Below, one piece after another: positions 1-7,879 of a stretch of 64,000 bases of DNA (the stretch's first letter is position 1; each line of letters begins with the position of its first letter). The position numbers and the translations under genes are program-made. This DNA is from Mesorhizobium sp. (GTDB lineage Bacteria > Pseudomonadota > Alphaproteobacteria > Rhizobiales > Rhizobiaceae). The notes beneath the pieces were generated by a model, which made no database searches, was not told where the DNA came from, and worked only from the letters and a program-made list of their open reading frames with translations. The stretch covers positions 186,001-250,000 of the forward strand of contig SAQE01000001.1 of assembly GCA_004020545.1 (NCBI GenBank), in the 5' to 3' direction.

Positions 1-294
1 GTTGCCGTCGGCGGAAGTGATGGAACGGCCGATCAGCGCGTCGGCCTGCGACAGCGCCGAGGATTGCATGATCTGATCGAGCTTGCTGTTGGTCTGCACC
101 GACTGCTCGACCTGCGAAAAGGTCGCGAGCTGCGCGACATACTGCGTCGAATCCATCGGCTTGGTCGGGTCCTGGTTCTTCATCTCGGCGATCAGAAGCT
201 TCAGGAACGACTGGTAGTCGACCGCCGTCTTCGAGGTCTGCTGGCTTGCCTGGTTGGCGCCAACCGGGATCGTCGTTGTCATGTCCACGGCCAT
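1..294 (-). CDS. flgD: FlgD, flagellar hook cap / basal-body rod modification protein (N-terminal part; cut by window edge)
   Basis: The first 98 codons are present and the reading frame runs off the left edge, so the C-terminal part is missing. FlgD is exported through the flagellar secretion system and caps the growing hook so that FlgE subunits can polymerise. The visible N-terminal FlgD region contains the family stretch 'DYQSFLKLLIAEMKNQDPTKP' in split form (YQSFLKLL, then MKNQDP) and the SxVEQ-like segment 'ATFSQVEQSVQTNSKL'. The start is the ATG at 292-294, two bases beyond the flbT stop, so it sits at the end of the flgE-flgK-flgL-flaF-flbT-flgD series. Family assignment is confident; length cannot be judged. 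Confidence 0.9.
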   Translation of the reverse strand, partial: MAVDMTTTIPVGANQASQQTSKTAVDYQSFLKLLIAEMKNQDPTKPMDSTQYVAQLATFSQVEQSVQTNSKLDQIMQSSALSQADALIGRSITSADGN

Positions 295-296
295 CT

Positions 297-734
297 TTAT
301 GCTCCCACAGCCAGCGCGCGCGGCGCTTCCGGAATGTCGTCATTGCCGCCAAGCGCCTGGCGCTCGAGCGGATAGAGCGCCCGTATCGCCTTCAGCGCCT
401 CGTAGATGTGATCCTCGCCGACCATGCGGTCGATCTGCTTCAGCGCGCCGCAGATATCCTGATTGTCGAAGCTGGCGATGAGCATCGGCAGCGAGCGGCG
501 GAACATGTCGCGGGCCTCGGAGGCACCCGCCGGATTCACGAGCATGATCTGCACGATGAAGTAGAGTTGCCTGAGCGGCGTCGAGGCCTGCTCGGCCTGG
601 ATGACATGGCTTTCGAGCAGGAACTGGACGTCGTTCATCAGCTCGATGGTGACCTTGCGATCGACACGAATGACGGCGCCGTTGATGTAGATCTTCTCGT
701 TCGGCTTCAGCGAGATCTTCAGCGTGTTGGTCAT
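297..734 (-). CDS. flbT: FlbT, flagellin post-transcriptional regulator
   Basis: A 145-residue soluble protein of the FlbT family. In Caulobacter FlbT acts on the 5' leader of flagellin mRNA and lowers its translation or stability; in rhizobia and Brucella it can act as an activator. Family features seen are the N-terminal 'LKPNEKIYINGAVIRVDRKV' and the helical middle with 'QLYFIVQIMLVNP'. The gene overlaps the upstream flaF by 4 bp (ATGA) and is followed after two bases by flgD, so it is translationally coupled to flaF. Its expected partner, a flagellin leader RNA, is in the same window (see the hairpin at 15569-15589). Confidence 0.93.
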   Translation of the reverse strand: MTNTLKISLKPNEKIYINGAVIRVDRKVTIELMNDVQFLLESHVIQAEQASTPLRQLYFIVQIMLVNPAGASEARDMFRRSLPMLIASFDNQDICGALKQIDRMVGEDHIYEALKAIRALYPLERQALGGNDDIPEAPRALAVGA

Positions 735-1078
735 TGGATGCCGTCTCGGATGATCTGGGAGACCTCGATCAGTCCTTCGAAATTGTTGGCGCGGCCCTGC
801 CGGATGTCTTCCGTCTCACGCAGCAGCCATAGGCCGATGGAGATCAGGTTGGCGCGCAGTTCCTTGGGCAGCGCATTGTCGCTGGAGCCGAGGTCCTCGA
901 CGAAGGTGGTCCAGATGCGGTTGGTGAAGTGCAGTGCCTCGACTGCTTCCATCGACTCCGGGCCGACGGCAGCCGCCGCGGCCAGCATGTCGATCGATCG
1001 GGTGAGCAATTGCCGCTCCCGATCCTTGGCGTCGGCGACGGAGTCGGTCTGGATGTCGGCGTAGGAGTATTGATACAT
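731..1078 (-). CDS. flaF: FlaF, flagellin synthesis / assembly regulator
   Basis: A 115-residue protein of the FlaF family, which works together with FlbT; FlaF promotes flagellin production or export and FlbT balances it. The family signature is the N-terminal 'MYQYSYADIQTDSVADAKDR' followed by a helical segment with 'LLTRSIDMLAAA' and a C-terminal part with 'GLIEVSQIIRDGI'. Start ATG at 1076-1078; its stop overlaps the flbT start by 4 bp. It lies 31 bp downstream of flgL. The small size and the coupled flaF-flbT arrangement are typical of alphaproteobacterial flagellar loci. Confidence 0.93.
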   Translation of the reverse strand: MYQYSYADIQTDSVADAKDRERQLLTRSIDMLAAAAAVGPESMEAVEALHFTNRIWTTFVEDLGSSDNALPKELRANLISIGLWLLRETEDIRQGRANNFEGLIEVSQIIRDGIQ

Positions 1079-1109
1079 CGTCGGAGCTCTGCCGTTCCGG
1101 TTTATGTGT

Positions 1110-2159
1110 TCAGGTGAGATAGTTCAGCAGGCTGAGCTGCTGCAGGCGCGCGGTCAAGGCGAAGGACGTTTCGATATGCTGGGTCAGGTCGGCCACGCGG
1201 GTGGCGGCTTCAGCGGGATCGACGCCTTCGAGGTCGACGATATGCTTCTCGAAGAGATCGACCTGCGTCTTCATGCGGTCGCTGGCATCGGACACGCGCT
1301 TCTGGGCCAGGCCCACCTCGGACCGCACCTGGACGATGCCGCCGATGGCCTCGCCGACCAGTTCCTGCGCACGGCTGGCGATCGTATTCTGGGCGGCTTC
1401 GCTGATGTTGCCGGTGACAAGAGTGCTGACCATGGCGGCCGCCATGGCGAGCTTGCGGATGCCCTGTTCGTTGGCGCTGACCGAGGTCTGGGTGGTTTCG
1501 TTCAGCGAAATGCGGCTGGTGATCTGGTCGTCGGTGGCGCTCGACCAGTTGGTTTGCCAGCCGGAGCCCAGGAATTGCGGCTCGACCTGGGTGGTGATGA
1601 AGTCGTCCATCTGGGCGGCGGTGATGTTGGTGGCTGCCGGGTCGTTCTGGGTGAAGCCGAAGTAGCTGGTGAACGCAGCGTCGAACGCCGCCTTGGCGGG
1701 CGAGCCGGCCGCGCTGAAATCGTCGATCGGCTTGACGTCGGTGTTGGTGCCGGCAAACAGATATTCGCCGTTGACGCTGGTGTTCAGGATGCCCGTCATC
1801 TGCTGCAGCGCCGAGGCGCCGGCGGTCTGCAGGACGCTGGTCGAGGAGTCGCCCGACACGCCGGCGGTCAGCGCGGACAGGAAGCTCTGCGCGACATCGG
1901 AGAGCTGGCCGAGCGAATCCTGGGTCGATGTCAGCCGAGCGCCGACCAGCGCGTTGGAATCGATGATGCCGTTCAGCCGGTCGAGGTCGCGCTGGAAGGT
2001 GACGGCCTGGGTCGTGCGTCCGCCAAGCGCCAGGCCGACATCCGCGACCTTGCCGGTCTGGGATTCCGTCGTCGCTTTGACGAGCTCAGCCTGCATGCGC
2101 ATCTGCTGGTAGCGCATGGCGTTGGAGATGGCGGCTGAGGAAACGGCTGTCGCTTTCAT
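1110..2159 (-). CDS. flgL: FlgL, hook-filament junction protein (HAP3)
   Basis: A 349-residue exported junction protein that sits between the hook-associated FlgK ring and the flagellin filament. It has the flagellin-like architecture: conserved N-terminal helix ('SAAISNAMRYQQMRMQAELV'), a variable middle, and a C-terminal helix ending 'FALTARLQQLSLLNYLT'. The middle contains 'LNTSVNGEYLFAGTNTDVKP', the segment that marks HAP3 proteins ('YLFAG'). It starts 3 bp after the flgK stop, so the two are cotranscribed and their products are adjacent in the structure. No signal peptide is expected, because export is by the flagellar type III system. Confidence 0.92.
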   Translation of the reverse strand: MKATAVSSAAISNAMRYQQMRMQAELVKATTESQTGKVADVGLALGGRTTQAVTFQRDLDRLNGIIDSNALVGARLTSTQDSLGQLSDVAQSFLSALTAGVSGDSSTSVLQTAGASALQQMTGILNTSVNGEYLFAGTNTDVKPIDDFSAAGSPAKAAFDAAFTSYFGFTQNDPAATNITAAQMDDFITTQVEPQFLGSGWQTNWSSATDDQITSRISLNETTQTSVSANEQGIRKLAMAAAMVSTLVTGNISEAAQNTIASRAQELVGEAIGGIVQVRSEVGLAQKRVSDASDRMKTQVDLFEKHIVDLEGVDPAEAATRVADLTQHIETSFALTARLQQLSLLNYLT

Positions 2160-2162
2160 GGA

Positions 2163-3617
2163 TTATCCCACCGCGCTCAACAGGGCGTTCAGCATGTCGT
2201 CGACCGTCTTCATCATGCGCGCCGACGCCTGATAGGTGTGCTCGAGGTCGAGAAGGAGCGACATTTCCTGATCGACGTTGACGCCGGTTTCGTTCGACAG
2301 CGCCTCGGCCGTGCGCGTGGCCAGCGCCTCCTTGGCGTCGGCGGTGGTCGACGCCTGCTGGCGCACGCCCTCGAACCAGCCGATGGCGTTGGCGGCATAG
2401 TCCGAGACGCCGGAGCTGACGGTGATGCCGGCGGATGTGTCGAAAGCCATCGGCTGATCCAGCCTGTTGCCATAGGCGATCAGCAGGTTCGAATAGGAGG
2501 CGCCGCTGCCGGGGTTGGAAACATAGGCCGCGCCGTTGGCGCCACCGTCGCGCAGAAGTGAGGGGCTGCCGCCGGCGCTCGGATCGAAAGCGGCGTTGAC
2601 GCTGATCGAACCGGCAAGGCCATTGACCAGGGTGCCGGCGGCCGGGATGGCCGGCGTGCCGGACCAGGTGAAGAGGCCTGCCGCGTCGGGCTGCGACGGC
2701 GCGGTCTCGGCAAATGCCGTGATCAGGCCGCGCGCGATTTCGTCGAGCTGGCTCTGCATGGTCGCGGCGACGTCGTCGCGCAGCTTGAGCATGCCGGCAA
2801 GCTTGCCGTCGGCGGTGGCACTGTCGCCGGTGCCTGCCGAAAGCGGCACATTGTCGATGTAGATTGTATTGCCGGGGGTGCCGGCCGTGTAACCTGCCGA
2901 GGGCGTGAAGGTCACCGACCGCGGCACCGTCTCGAATAGGGTCGTGCCGTCAGTGGTGGTGATGACCATGTCGTTGTCGCCGCGCGTGAAGGTCGAGACG
3001 GGGACATATTCCGCGATCTTCTTCAGAAGCGCGTCGCGCTGGTCGAGCGCATCGGACACGTCCGTGCCCGAACGGGTGCCCGAGATGACAGCCTTGTTGG
3101 CATCCTGAAACTGGCTGAGCAGCGAGTTGAGGTCGTCGACGGCGGTGGCGATCTGGCCGTCGGTCTGGGTGCGGAAGTCCTGGATCGCCTTGGTGCCGCC
3201 GTTCAGCGAGTTCACCACCTGCTTGGCCGCGTCGATGACGGCGGTGCCAAGGTTCTGGTTCGACGGCGTCGTGGCATAGAGCTGCAGCTGCTGCTGCAGG
3301 TTGGCGATCGCGGTCGACGGGGACGACGCATTGTCGATCCCGTTGACCGAGAGGTCGAGCTGATCCATGCCGCTATAGAGCGCGCTCTGGCCGCTCCATG
3401 CCGACAGCGCGGAAAGGTTCTGGCGGAACAGAAGGTCGTTGGCGGCGCGCTGTATCTCCACCGACCGCGCGCCGGGCGCCGTGCTGGTGACGACGGCGAC
3501 GCGACGGGCATAGTCCGGGTTGGACGCGTCGGCCACATTGCGCGAGACGACGCTGGTTTGCTTGGATGTGGCCAGGAGCGCCGACTGGGCGATGCTTAAT
3601 GCGGTGGAAAGCGGCAT
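2163..3617 (-). CDS. flgK: FlgK, hook-associated protein 1 (HAP1)
   Basis: A 484-residue hook-associated protein that joins the hook to the filament through FlgL. The N terminus has the rod/hook/HAP family motif, here 'QSALLATSKQTSVVSRNVAD' followed by 'ASNPDYARR', and the C terminus has 'SLLLDLEHTYQASARMMKTV', the usual heptad region that packs against FlgL. The length is normal for rhizobial FlgK. It follows flgE by 31 bp and precedes flgL by 3 bp. Start ATG at 3615-3617. Confidence 0.92.
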   Translation of the reverse strand: MPLSTALSIAQSALLATSKQTSVVSRNVADASNPDYARRVAVVTSTAPGARSVEIQRAANDLLFRQNLSALSAWSGQSALYSGMDQLDLSVNGIDNASSPSTAIANLQQQLQLYATTPSNQNLGTAVIDAAKQVVNSLNGGTKAIQDFRTQTDGQIATAVDDLNSLLSQFQDANKAVISGTRSGTDVSDALDQRDALLKKIAEYVPVSTFTRGDNDMVITTTDGTTLFETVPRSVTFTPSAGYTAGTPGNTIYIDNVPLSAGTGDSATADGKLAGMLKLRDDVAATMQSQLDEIARGLITAFAETAPSQPDAAGLFTWSGTPAIPAAGTLVNGLAGSISVNAAFDPSAGGSPSLLRDGGANGAAYVSNPGSGASYSNLLIAYGNRLDQPMAFDTSAGITVSSGVSDYAANAIGWFEGVRQQASTTADAKEALATRTAEALSNETGVNVDQEMSLLLDLEHTYQASARMMKTVDDMLNALLSAVG

Positions 3618-3648
3618 GCGGGTCTTTCACGGGCTGGCGCCCGATGGG

Positions 3649-4905
3649 TTATCTCTTGAGGTTGACGAGGACGTCCATGAGGTCGGAACCGGTCTGGAAG
3701 ACTTTCGAATTGGCGGTGTAGCTGCGCTGCGCCGCGATCATGTTGGTCAGTTCCTCGGCGATATCGACGTTGGAATTTTCGAGCGCGCCCGAGACGACCG
3801 AGCCAAGCTTTCCTTCGTTGGCAAAGCCGATGCGAACGGCGCCCGAGTCGGCGCTCTGCACATAGACGTTGCCCGGCATCGCGGTGAGGTTGTCGGGGCT
3901 CTGAACGTCGGCCAGCGGTATCTTGTAAAGCGGCTTGGTGGTGCCGTCCTGGTACTGCGCGTAGATGACGCCGTCCTGGCTGATCTGGATCTTCTCGATC
4001 GTGCTCGGCGGATTGCCGTTGACCTTGGCGTCGGAGACCGTGAAGCCGGTTCCAAGCTGCGTCAGCTTGGAGAGGTCGAGGTTGAGGGTCGAGCCGTTCG
4101 GCACCGTAAAGGAGATGCCCGTGGTCGCGCCGGTGAGCTTGCCTGTGGTGGTGTCGAAGGTGAGGTTGGCCGATCCCAGCGCGCCGCCGGTATAGGGGAA
4201 GGAGGTGCCGGGGGTCGCCTTCGACTGGTCGAAGACCGAAACCTCCCAGGTGCCGGCGCCGGTGTTGGTGAAATAGACGTCGAGCAGCACCTTGTTGCCG
4301 AGGTTGTCGTAGGCGACCAGCGAGGATTTTGATGTGTATTCGGCGGTCGCGCTGTTGGTCGACGGCAGGCTGCCGGCTGTGACCGGGGTCGCGCCCGCCG
4401 GCAGGTTGCCGGTGAAGGTGCCTTCCGTGCTCGGCGTCGCCGTCATCTCCTGGTCGGAGATCTGCACCGGCACCAGGCCCTCGAAGCCGTTGGCGGTCGC
4501 GGCCGGATCGCCGTTGGCGTAGCTGTAGGCCATGAGCTGGTAGCCGGCGGCATTGACCAGCCGACCCTCGGCATCCGGAACGAAGGCGCCGGCGCGGGTG
4601 AGAAAGGGCGTGCCGCTCGGATCCTGGACGACGAAGAAGCCGTCGCCATTGACGGCGAGGTCGGACACCGAGGTGGTGTACTGAAGAACACCTTGCGAGC
4701 TGATGGCGGAGCGGATCGTCGTCGTGACGCCGCCCGAATTGTAGGCGCCGCCGGTGGTCGGCATGATCAGCGTCGAGAATTCGGCGGAGGAGCGCTTGTA
4801 GCCGGTGGTGTCGGAGTTGGCGATGTTGTCAGCCACCGTGGACAAGCGGTTGGCCTGCGCGTTCATACCGGAGACGCCGGTCCGCATCATTCCGTAGAGG
4901 CTCAT
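3649..4905 (-). CDS. flgE: FlgE, flagellar hook protein
   Basis: The hook subunit, 418 residues, exported and polymerised under the FlgD cap. The N-terminal rod/hook motif is 'MNAQANRLSTVADNIANSDT' followed by TGYKRS, and the C-terminal motif is 'NMIAAQRSYTANSKVFQTGS'; the D1/D2 hook domains lie between. The ATG at 4903-4905 is chosen over an upstream in-frame start because a good AGGAG Shine-Dalgarno sits about 7 bases before it and the protein then begins at the family-typical MSLYGMMRTGVSG. It is the first gene after rem/ftcR in the same direction, separated by a 184-bp gap holding a 13-bp perfect hairpin, so it may have its own promoter. Confidence 0.93.
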   Translation of the reverse strand: MSLYGMMRTGVSGMNAQANRLSTVADNIANSDTTGYKRSSAEFSTLIMPTTGGAYNSGGVTTTIRSAISSQGVLQYTTSVSDLAVNGDGFFVVQDPSGTPFLTRAGAFVPDAEGRLVNAAGYQLMAYSYANGDPAATANGFEGLVPVQISDQEMTATPSTEGTFTGNLPAGATPVTAGSLPSTNSATAEYTSKSSLVAYDNLGNKVLLDVYFTNTGAGTWEVSVFDQSKATPGTSFPYTGGALGSANLTFDTTTGKLTGATTGISFTVPNGSTLNLDLSKLTQLGTGFTVSDAKVNGNPPSTIEKIQISQDGVIYAQYQDGTTKPLYKIPLADVQSPDNLTAMPGNVYVQSADSGAVRIGFANEGKLGSVVSGALENSNVDIAEELTNMIAAQRSYTANSKVFQTGSDLMDVLVNLKR

Positions 4906-4925
4906 ACATACATCTCCTCGATGCG

Positions 4926-4956
4926 CAAAGCGCGTCGCGTCGGGCGACGCGCTTTG
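4926..4956. promoter_or_regulatory. Perfect 13-bp hairpin between rem/ftcR and flgE
   Basis: Arms at 4926-4938 and 4944-4956 are exact reverse complements (CAAAGCGCGTCGC and its complement) around a 5-base loop. Read towards flgE (minus strand) the stem is not followed by a T-run; read on the plus strand it is followed by a T-rich stretch (GTGTCTTTGTTTTGG). It may be an attenuator, an RNA-stability element between the rem and flgE messages, or a terminator for antisense transcription. It begins about 20 bases upstream of the flgE start, so it would be close to the flgE ribosome-binding site in a read-through message. Confidence 0.6.
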
Positions 4957-5089
4957 TGTCTTTGTTTTGGTGCATGTCGTTCTCCCAAAACCGCTGCGCA
5001 CTTTTGGGCGGCATGCATTGGATCAGAGGCCATAAGGGTAGGCCTCGTGTCTTGCGCGAGGCTGGCGCGGACTGCGCCGGCGGCGGCCA

Positions 5090-5758
5090 TCAGAACACCA
5101 GCCGGTAACCGAGGAACCGCTTGGAATCGATCGGGTCGTGGCCAAGCTTCTCGCGCAGTTTCTTGCGCAGCTTCGAGATGTGGCTCTCGACCACGTTCTC
5201 CTCGACCTCTTCGTCGAAGATGCCGTAGATGGCGTTGAACACCTGCGTCTTGGTCACGCGGCGGCCGCGATTGCTGGCCAGATATTCCAGGATGCGCCGC
5301 TCGCGCCGCGGCAGCGGCAGCGGCTCGCCGTCGATCTCCGGATCGCGGCCGTCCATGAAGATGCGCATCGAGCCAACTTCGGTGTAGGCGGCCTCTTCAT
5401 GGGCGCGGCGGCGGATGGCGGTGATGCGGGCAAGGATCTCGCGGATGTGCACGGGCTTGCGGACGACGTCGTCGACGCCGCTCTCGAAAAGCCGCAGCGT
5501 GTGCTCGAGCGAGTGCTGCTCGCTGAGCGCGATAACCGGCGCGCCGGTGCGGTCGCGGATCTGGCGCGGCGAGATGGCGCCGTCGCGGCAGTCGCCGATG
5601 AGGAAGGCCCTGACGGATCTGAGGTCGGTGTCGGCGGCGGAACTCACCCACTCGCCGAACTCGCCCGGCGCGAAGCCCGCGGTGGCGACGCCCTCGCGAT
5701 CGAAAAGTGAGCTATAACCCTCAGTTACGAGCTCGCGCTCATCAACGATCACGATCAT
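5090..5758 (-). CDS. ftcR: Rem/FtcR-type OmpR-family flagellar transcription regulator
   Basis: A 222-residue response-regulator protein: receiver domain at about residues 1-112 and an OmpR/PhoB winged-helix DNA-binding domain at about 125-222 ('[20 protein letters not shown]', then '[17 protein letters not shown]'). Receiver residues expected for phosphorylation are visible: acidic pair D6/E7, candidate acceptor D56, S79 and K101-P102. Rem in Sinorhizobium and FtcR in Brucella activate flagellar genes and sit at this same place beside flgE. No partner histidine kinase is encoded in the window. The start ATG at 5756-5758 has a GGAGGG ribosome-binding site 7 bases upstream. The 224 bp upstream are AT-richer than their surroundings and probably hold the promoter. 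Confidence 0.88.
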   Translation of the reverse strand: MIVIVDERELVTEGYSSLFDREGVATAGFAPGEFGEWVSSAADTDLRSVRAFLIGDCRDGAISPRQIRDRTGAPVIALSEQHSLEHTLRLFESGVDDVVRKPVHIREILARITAIRRRAHEEAAYTEVGSMRIFMDGRDPEIDGEPLPLPRRERRILEYLASNRGRRVTKTQVFNAIYGIFDEEVEENVVESHISKLRKKLREKLGHDPIDSKRFLGYRLVF

Positions 5759-5982
5759 CGGCCCGCCCTCCGAATCATCTCATTTGCCCCGTGCGGAAAG
5801 GGGTACCCGGTGGCGTGAATCCTGAAAAACCGTCATTTCTTGTAGCTATTTTCTTGGGAGTTTTTTGGGGAGCCGTAATAAAAGCCGGCCGCAAAGTGTA
5901 TTGGCGGCACCGGATCGAGGACGATATTGGGGGTCGTCGAGCGCCTCGACGGCGGTCGTCCAGGGGGGAGTTATCGCAACAA

Positions 5983-6573
5983 CTATTGATTGCAGAACGC
6001 GCTGGCGTTCGGCGTCCATTTGCCGAAGCCGGTGGCGACCATGTTGGCGATGACGCGGCAGACATAGATCTTCTGCGCCGGGTCATTGTCGGGGCCGGCA
6101 TGATAGCGGGCGACGGCCATCGACCAGGTCATGTGGCGGGCATGGAGGCTGACCAGGAAGCGCGCCGCGTAGTCGACGTTCTGGTGCGGGTCGAGCATGT
6201 CCCTGACGCTGCGGAAATGATCGCCGTGATAGCGATGATTGATCTGCATGCAGCCAAGATCGATCAGCGTCTTGCCCTCGCGGCGGGCATTCTCGAATGT
6301 CGCAAGCGCCTCGCCGCGGCTGCGCGGGAAGACAGCTTTTCCTTCTATATTCAAGGCATTAGGCTGGAGGCTGCCTTTCTTTCCCGTTTCTGTCAGGCCA
6401 ACCGCGTAGAGGATACCAGCCGGCACGCCATAGCGGTCGGCGGCGCGCAGGATTTCCGGCTCGCAAGGGTTGGCGGCGGCCTGGGCGGCAACGACAGCCA
6501 GGCTAGATATAGATATCGTCGCCAGCGCGCTCGCGAAGAGGCGAAGCAGCGCGGCCGATTTCCTGTGCGCCAT
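5983..6573 (-). CDS. Periplasmic lytic transglycosylase-like protein of the flagellar cluster
   Basis: About 196 residues: a signal peptide (roughly residues 1-34, ending AAQAAANP) followed by an SLT-type lysozyme-like domain. Visible active-site features are the catalytic Glu in 'ILYAVGLTETGKKG' (E62), the 'GCMQINHRYHG' motif and 'AVARYHAG'. Such enzymes cut peptidoglycan; in this position, after fliK/motD and before rem in rhizobia, the natural role is to open the wall for the rod, which is an inference. The ATG at 6571-6573 is preferred because GGAAGG lies about 9 bases before it; an ATG 9 bases further upstream would sit too close to that site. The start lies inside the end of fliK (71-bp overlap in another frame). 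Confidence 0.82.
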   Translation of the reverse strand: MAHRKSAALLRLFASALATISISSLAVVAAQAAANPCEPEILRAADRYGVPAGILYAVGLTETGKKGSLQPNALNIEGKAVFPRSRGEALATFENARREGKTLIDLGCMQINHRYHGDHFRSVRDMLDPHQNVDYAARFLVSLHARHMTWSMAVARYHAGPDNDPAQKIYVCRVIANMVATGFGKWTPNASAFCNQ

Positions 6574-7879
6574 TGCTGTCATTCCTTCCCGGTTGGCGGC
6601 CGCCGCCGGCACTGTCGCCGCCCGAATTCCCTGGCTGGAACGAAGGCTGATCGCGGCCCGCCGACATCGGCGGCGTGCTGGTTGCATCGGTGCGGCTGGC
6701 TGAATGAGCTGCTATCGAGGGTTGCAGGATGGTAACATGATCGACCTCGAAACCAAGACCGCGCATCGACTTGACGATGGCCTCGCTGTCGGCGGTCAGG
6801 CGGCGGTATGCCTCATGCGTCTGTGGCTTCATCTCGATCGAAAGTTGCTCTCCCGAGAGCCGCAGGCTGGCGGTCACCACGCCAAGCTCCGAAGGATGAA
6901 GCTCGATCTTCAGGACGTGTGTCGGAACGGCAACAGAATTGGCCGTTTGAGCGGCGGCCGAGGCGCTTGAAAAGGTCTGCTGGACGCCGGCGTCCGAGGC
7001 GATCGCCTCAACCAGCGCCGATGCCGTCTGGCTGATGGGATTTTGCACCGGCGCCGGAAAGCTCTGCTCGCTGACGACATCCATGCGCCCGGCGGCGGAT
7101 GGCTTGGCCTGGTTGAGCGACGCGATGGATTGCACCGCTTGCGCGGTCTTCTGGGCGGCTGCAGGCCGCCAGCCTTGCGGCGCTGCGGCGTCGGTCTCGG
7201 TTCCAGTTGTTCCGGGCAGGACGATGTCGTCCTCGCGGACCAATGCGGTGGGGCCGGTGCTGGCCGGTTTCTGTCCAAAGTCGGGCCCGGCTTTCTCCGT
7301 CGGCATCGTCGCACGAGCGGACCGCTGCAAGGGCTCGGGGCTTTCGGCGCTGCCGGTCGGTGTGCGTTTGCCCTGACGGATCGTGAGCTGCGAAGAGGCG
7401 GATTGGCCGACGGAGGATTGGATCCCAGCCTCTTCCTCGGCGGCCGATCCGCTGCGATCGGCATTTGTCGAGGTTGCGAAATGACGGATGTCGCCCAGCG
7501 CCATCAGCAAGGGCAGGCGATCCTCAAACGGAGCGGCATCCGACGATTGCGCCGCCGCGTCGGCATCGTCCGCGGCCTTCACATGGTCGGCATCAGCGTT
7601 GTTCTTCGCGGCTTTTCCAGTCGCCGGCTTCTGCGCGGCAGTCCTGGCCTGTCCATCCTGGTCAGCCTGTGTCTTGGCGGGACCGGCGAGGGGACGCCGT
7701 GTCGGATGGGCATTCGGGGAGACAGACTCCGCCGACTGCTTGCCCTGCAAGGCCGCCTTCTCGGCGCCATGCACCATCTCGCCGAAATTCGCGCCTTTTT
7801 CCTTCCCGTCGGCAGCGTGCTGTCGCGACTGGGCGTGGGCGGAGCCGAGTCCCGGCAAGGCCTGGCTGATGCTGGTCAT
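6503..7879 (-). CDS. fliK: FliK / MotD, flagellar hook-length control protein
   Basis: A 458-residue protein with a long Ala/Gln/Ser/Pro-rich N-terminal region, typical of a molecular ruler, and a C-terminal hook-length-control domain at about residues 320-395 with 'LKIELHPSELGVVTASLRLS' and 'AIVKSMRGLGFEVDHVTI'. In rhizobia this gene was first named motD and later shown to be the hook-length regulator fliK. It overlaps motC by 4 bp at its start, and the downstream transglycosylase gene begins within its last 71 bp. No signal peptide is seen, consistent with flagellar type III export. Confidence 0.87.
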   Translation of the reverse strand: MTSISQALPGLGSAHAQSRQHAADGKEKGANFGEMVHGAEKAALQGKQSAESVSPNAHPTRRPLAGPAKTQADQDGQARTAAQKPATGKAAKNNADADHVKAADDADAAAQSSDAAPFEDRLPLLMALGDIRHFATSTNADRSGSAAEEEAGIQSSVGQSASSQLTIRQGKRTPTGSAESPEPLQRSARATMPTEKAGPDFGQKPASTGPTALVREDDIVLPGTTGTETDAAAPQGWRPAAAQKTAQAVQSIASLNQAKPSAAGRMDVVSEQSFPAPVQNPISQTASALVEAIASDAGVQQTFSSASAAAQTANSVAVPTHVLKIELHPSELGVVTASLRLSGEQLSIEMKPQTHEAYRRLTADSEAIVKSMRGLGFEVDHVTILQPSIAAHSASRTDATSTPPMSAGRDQPSFQPGNSGGDSAGGGRQPGRNDSNGAQEIGRAASPLRERAGDDIYI

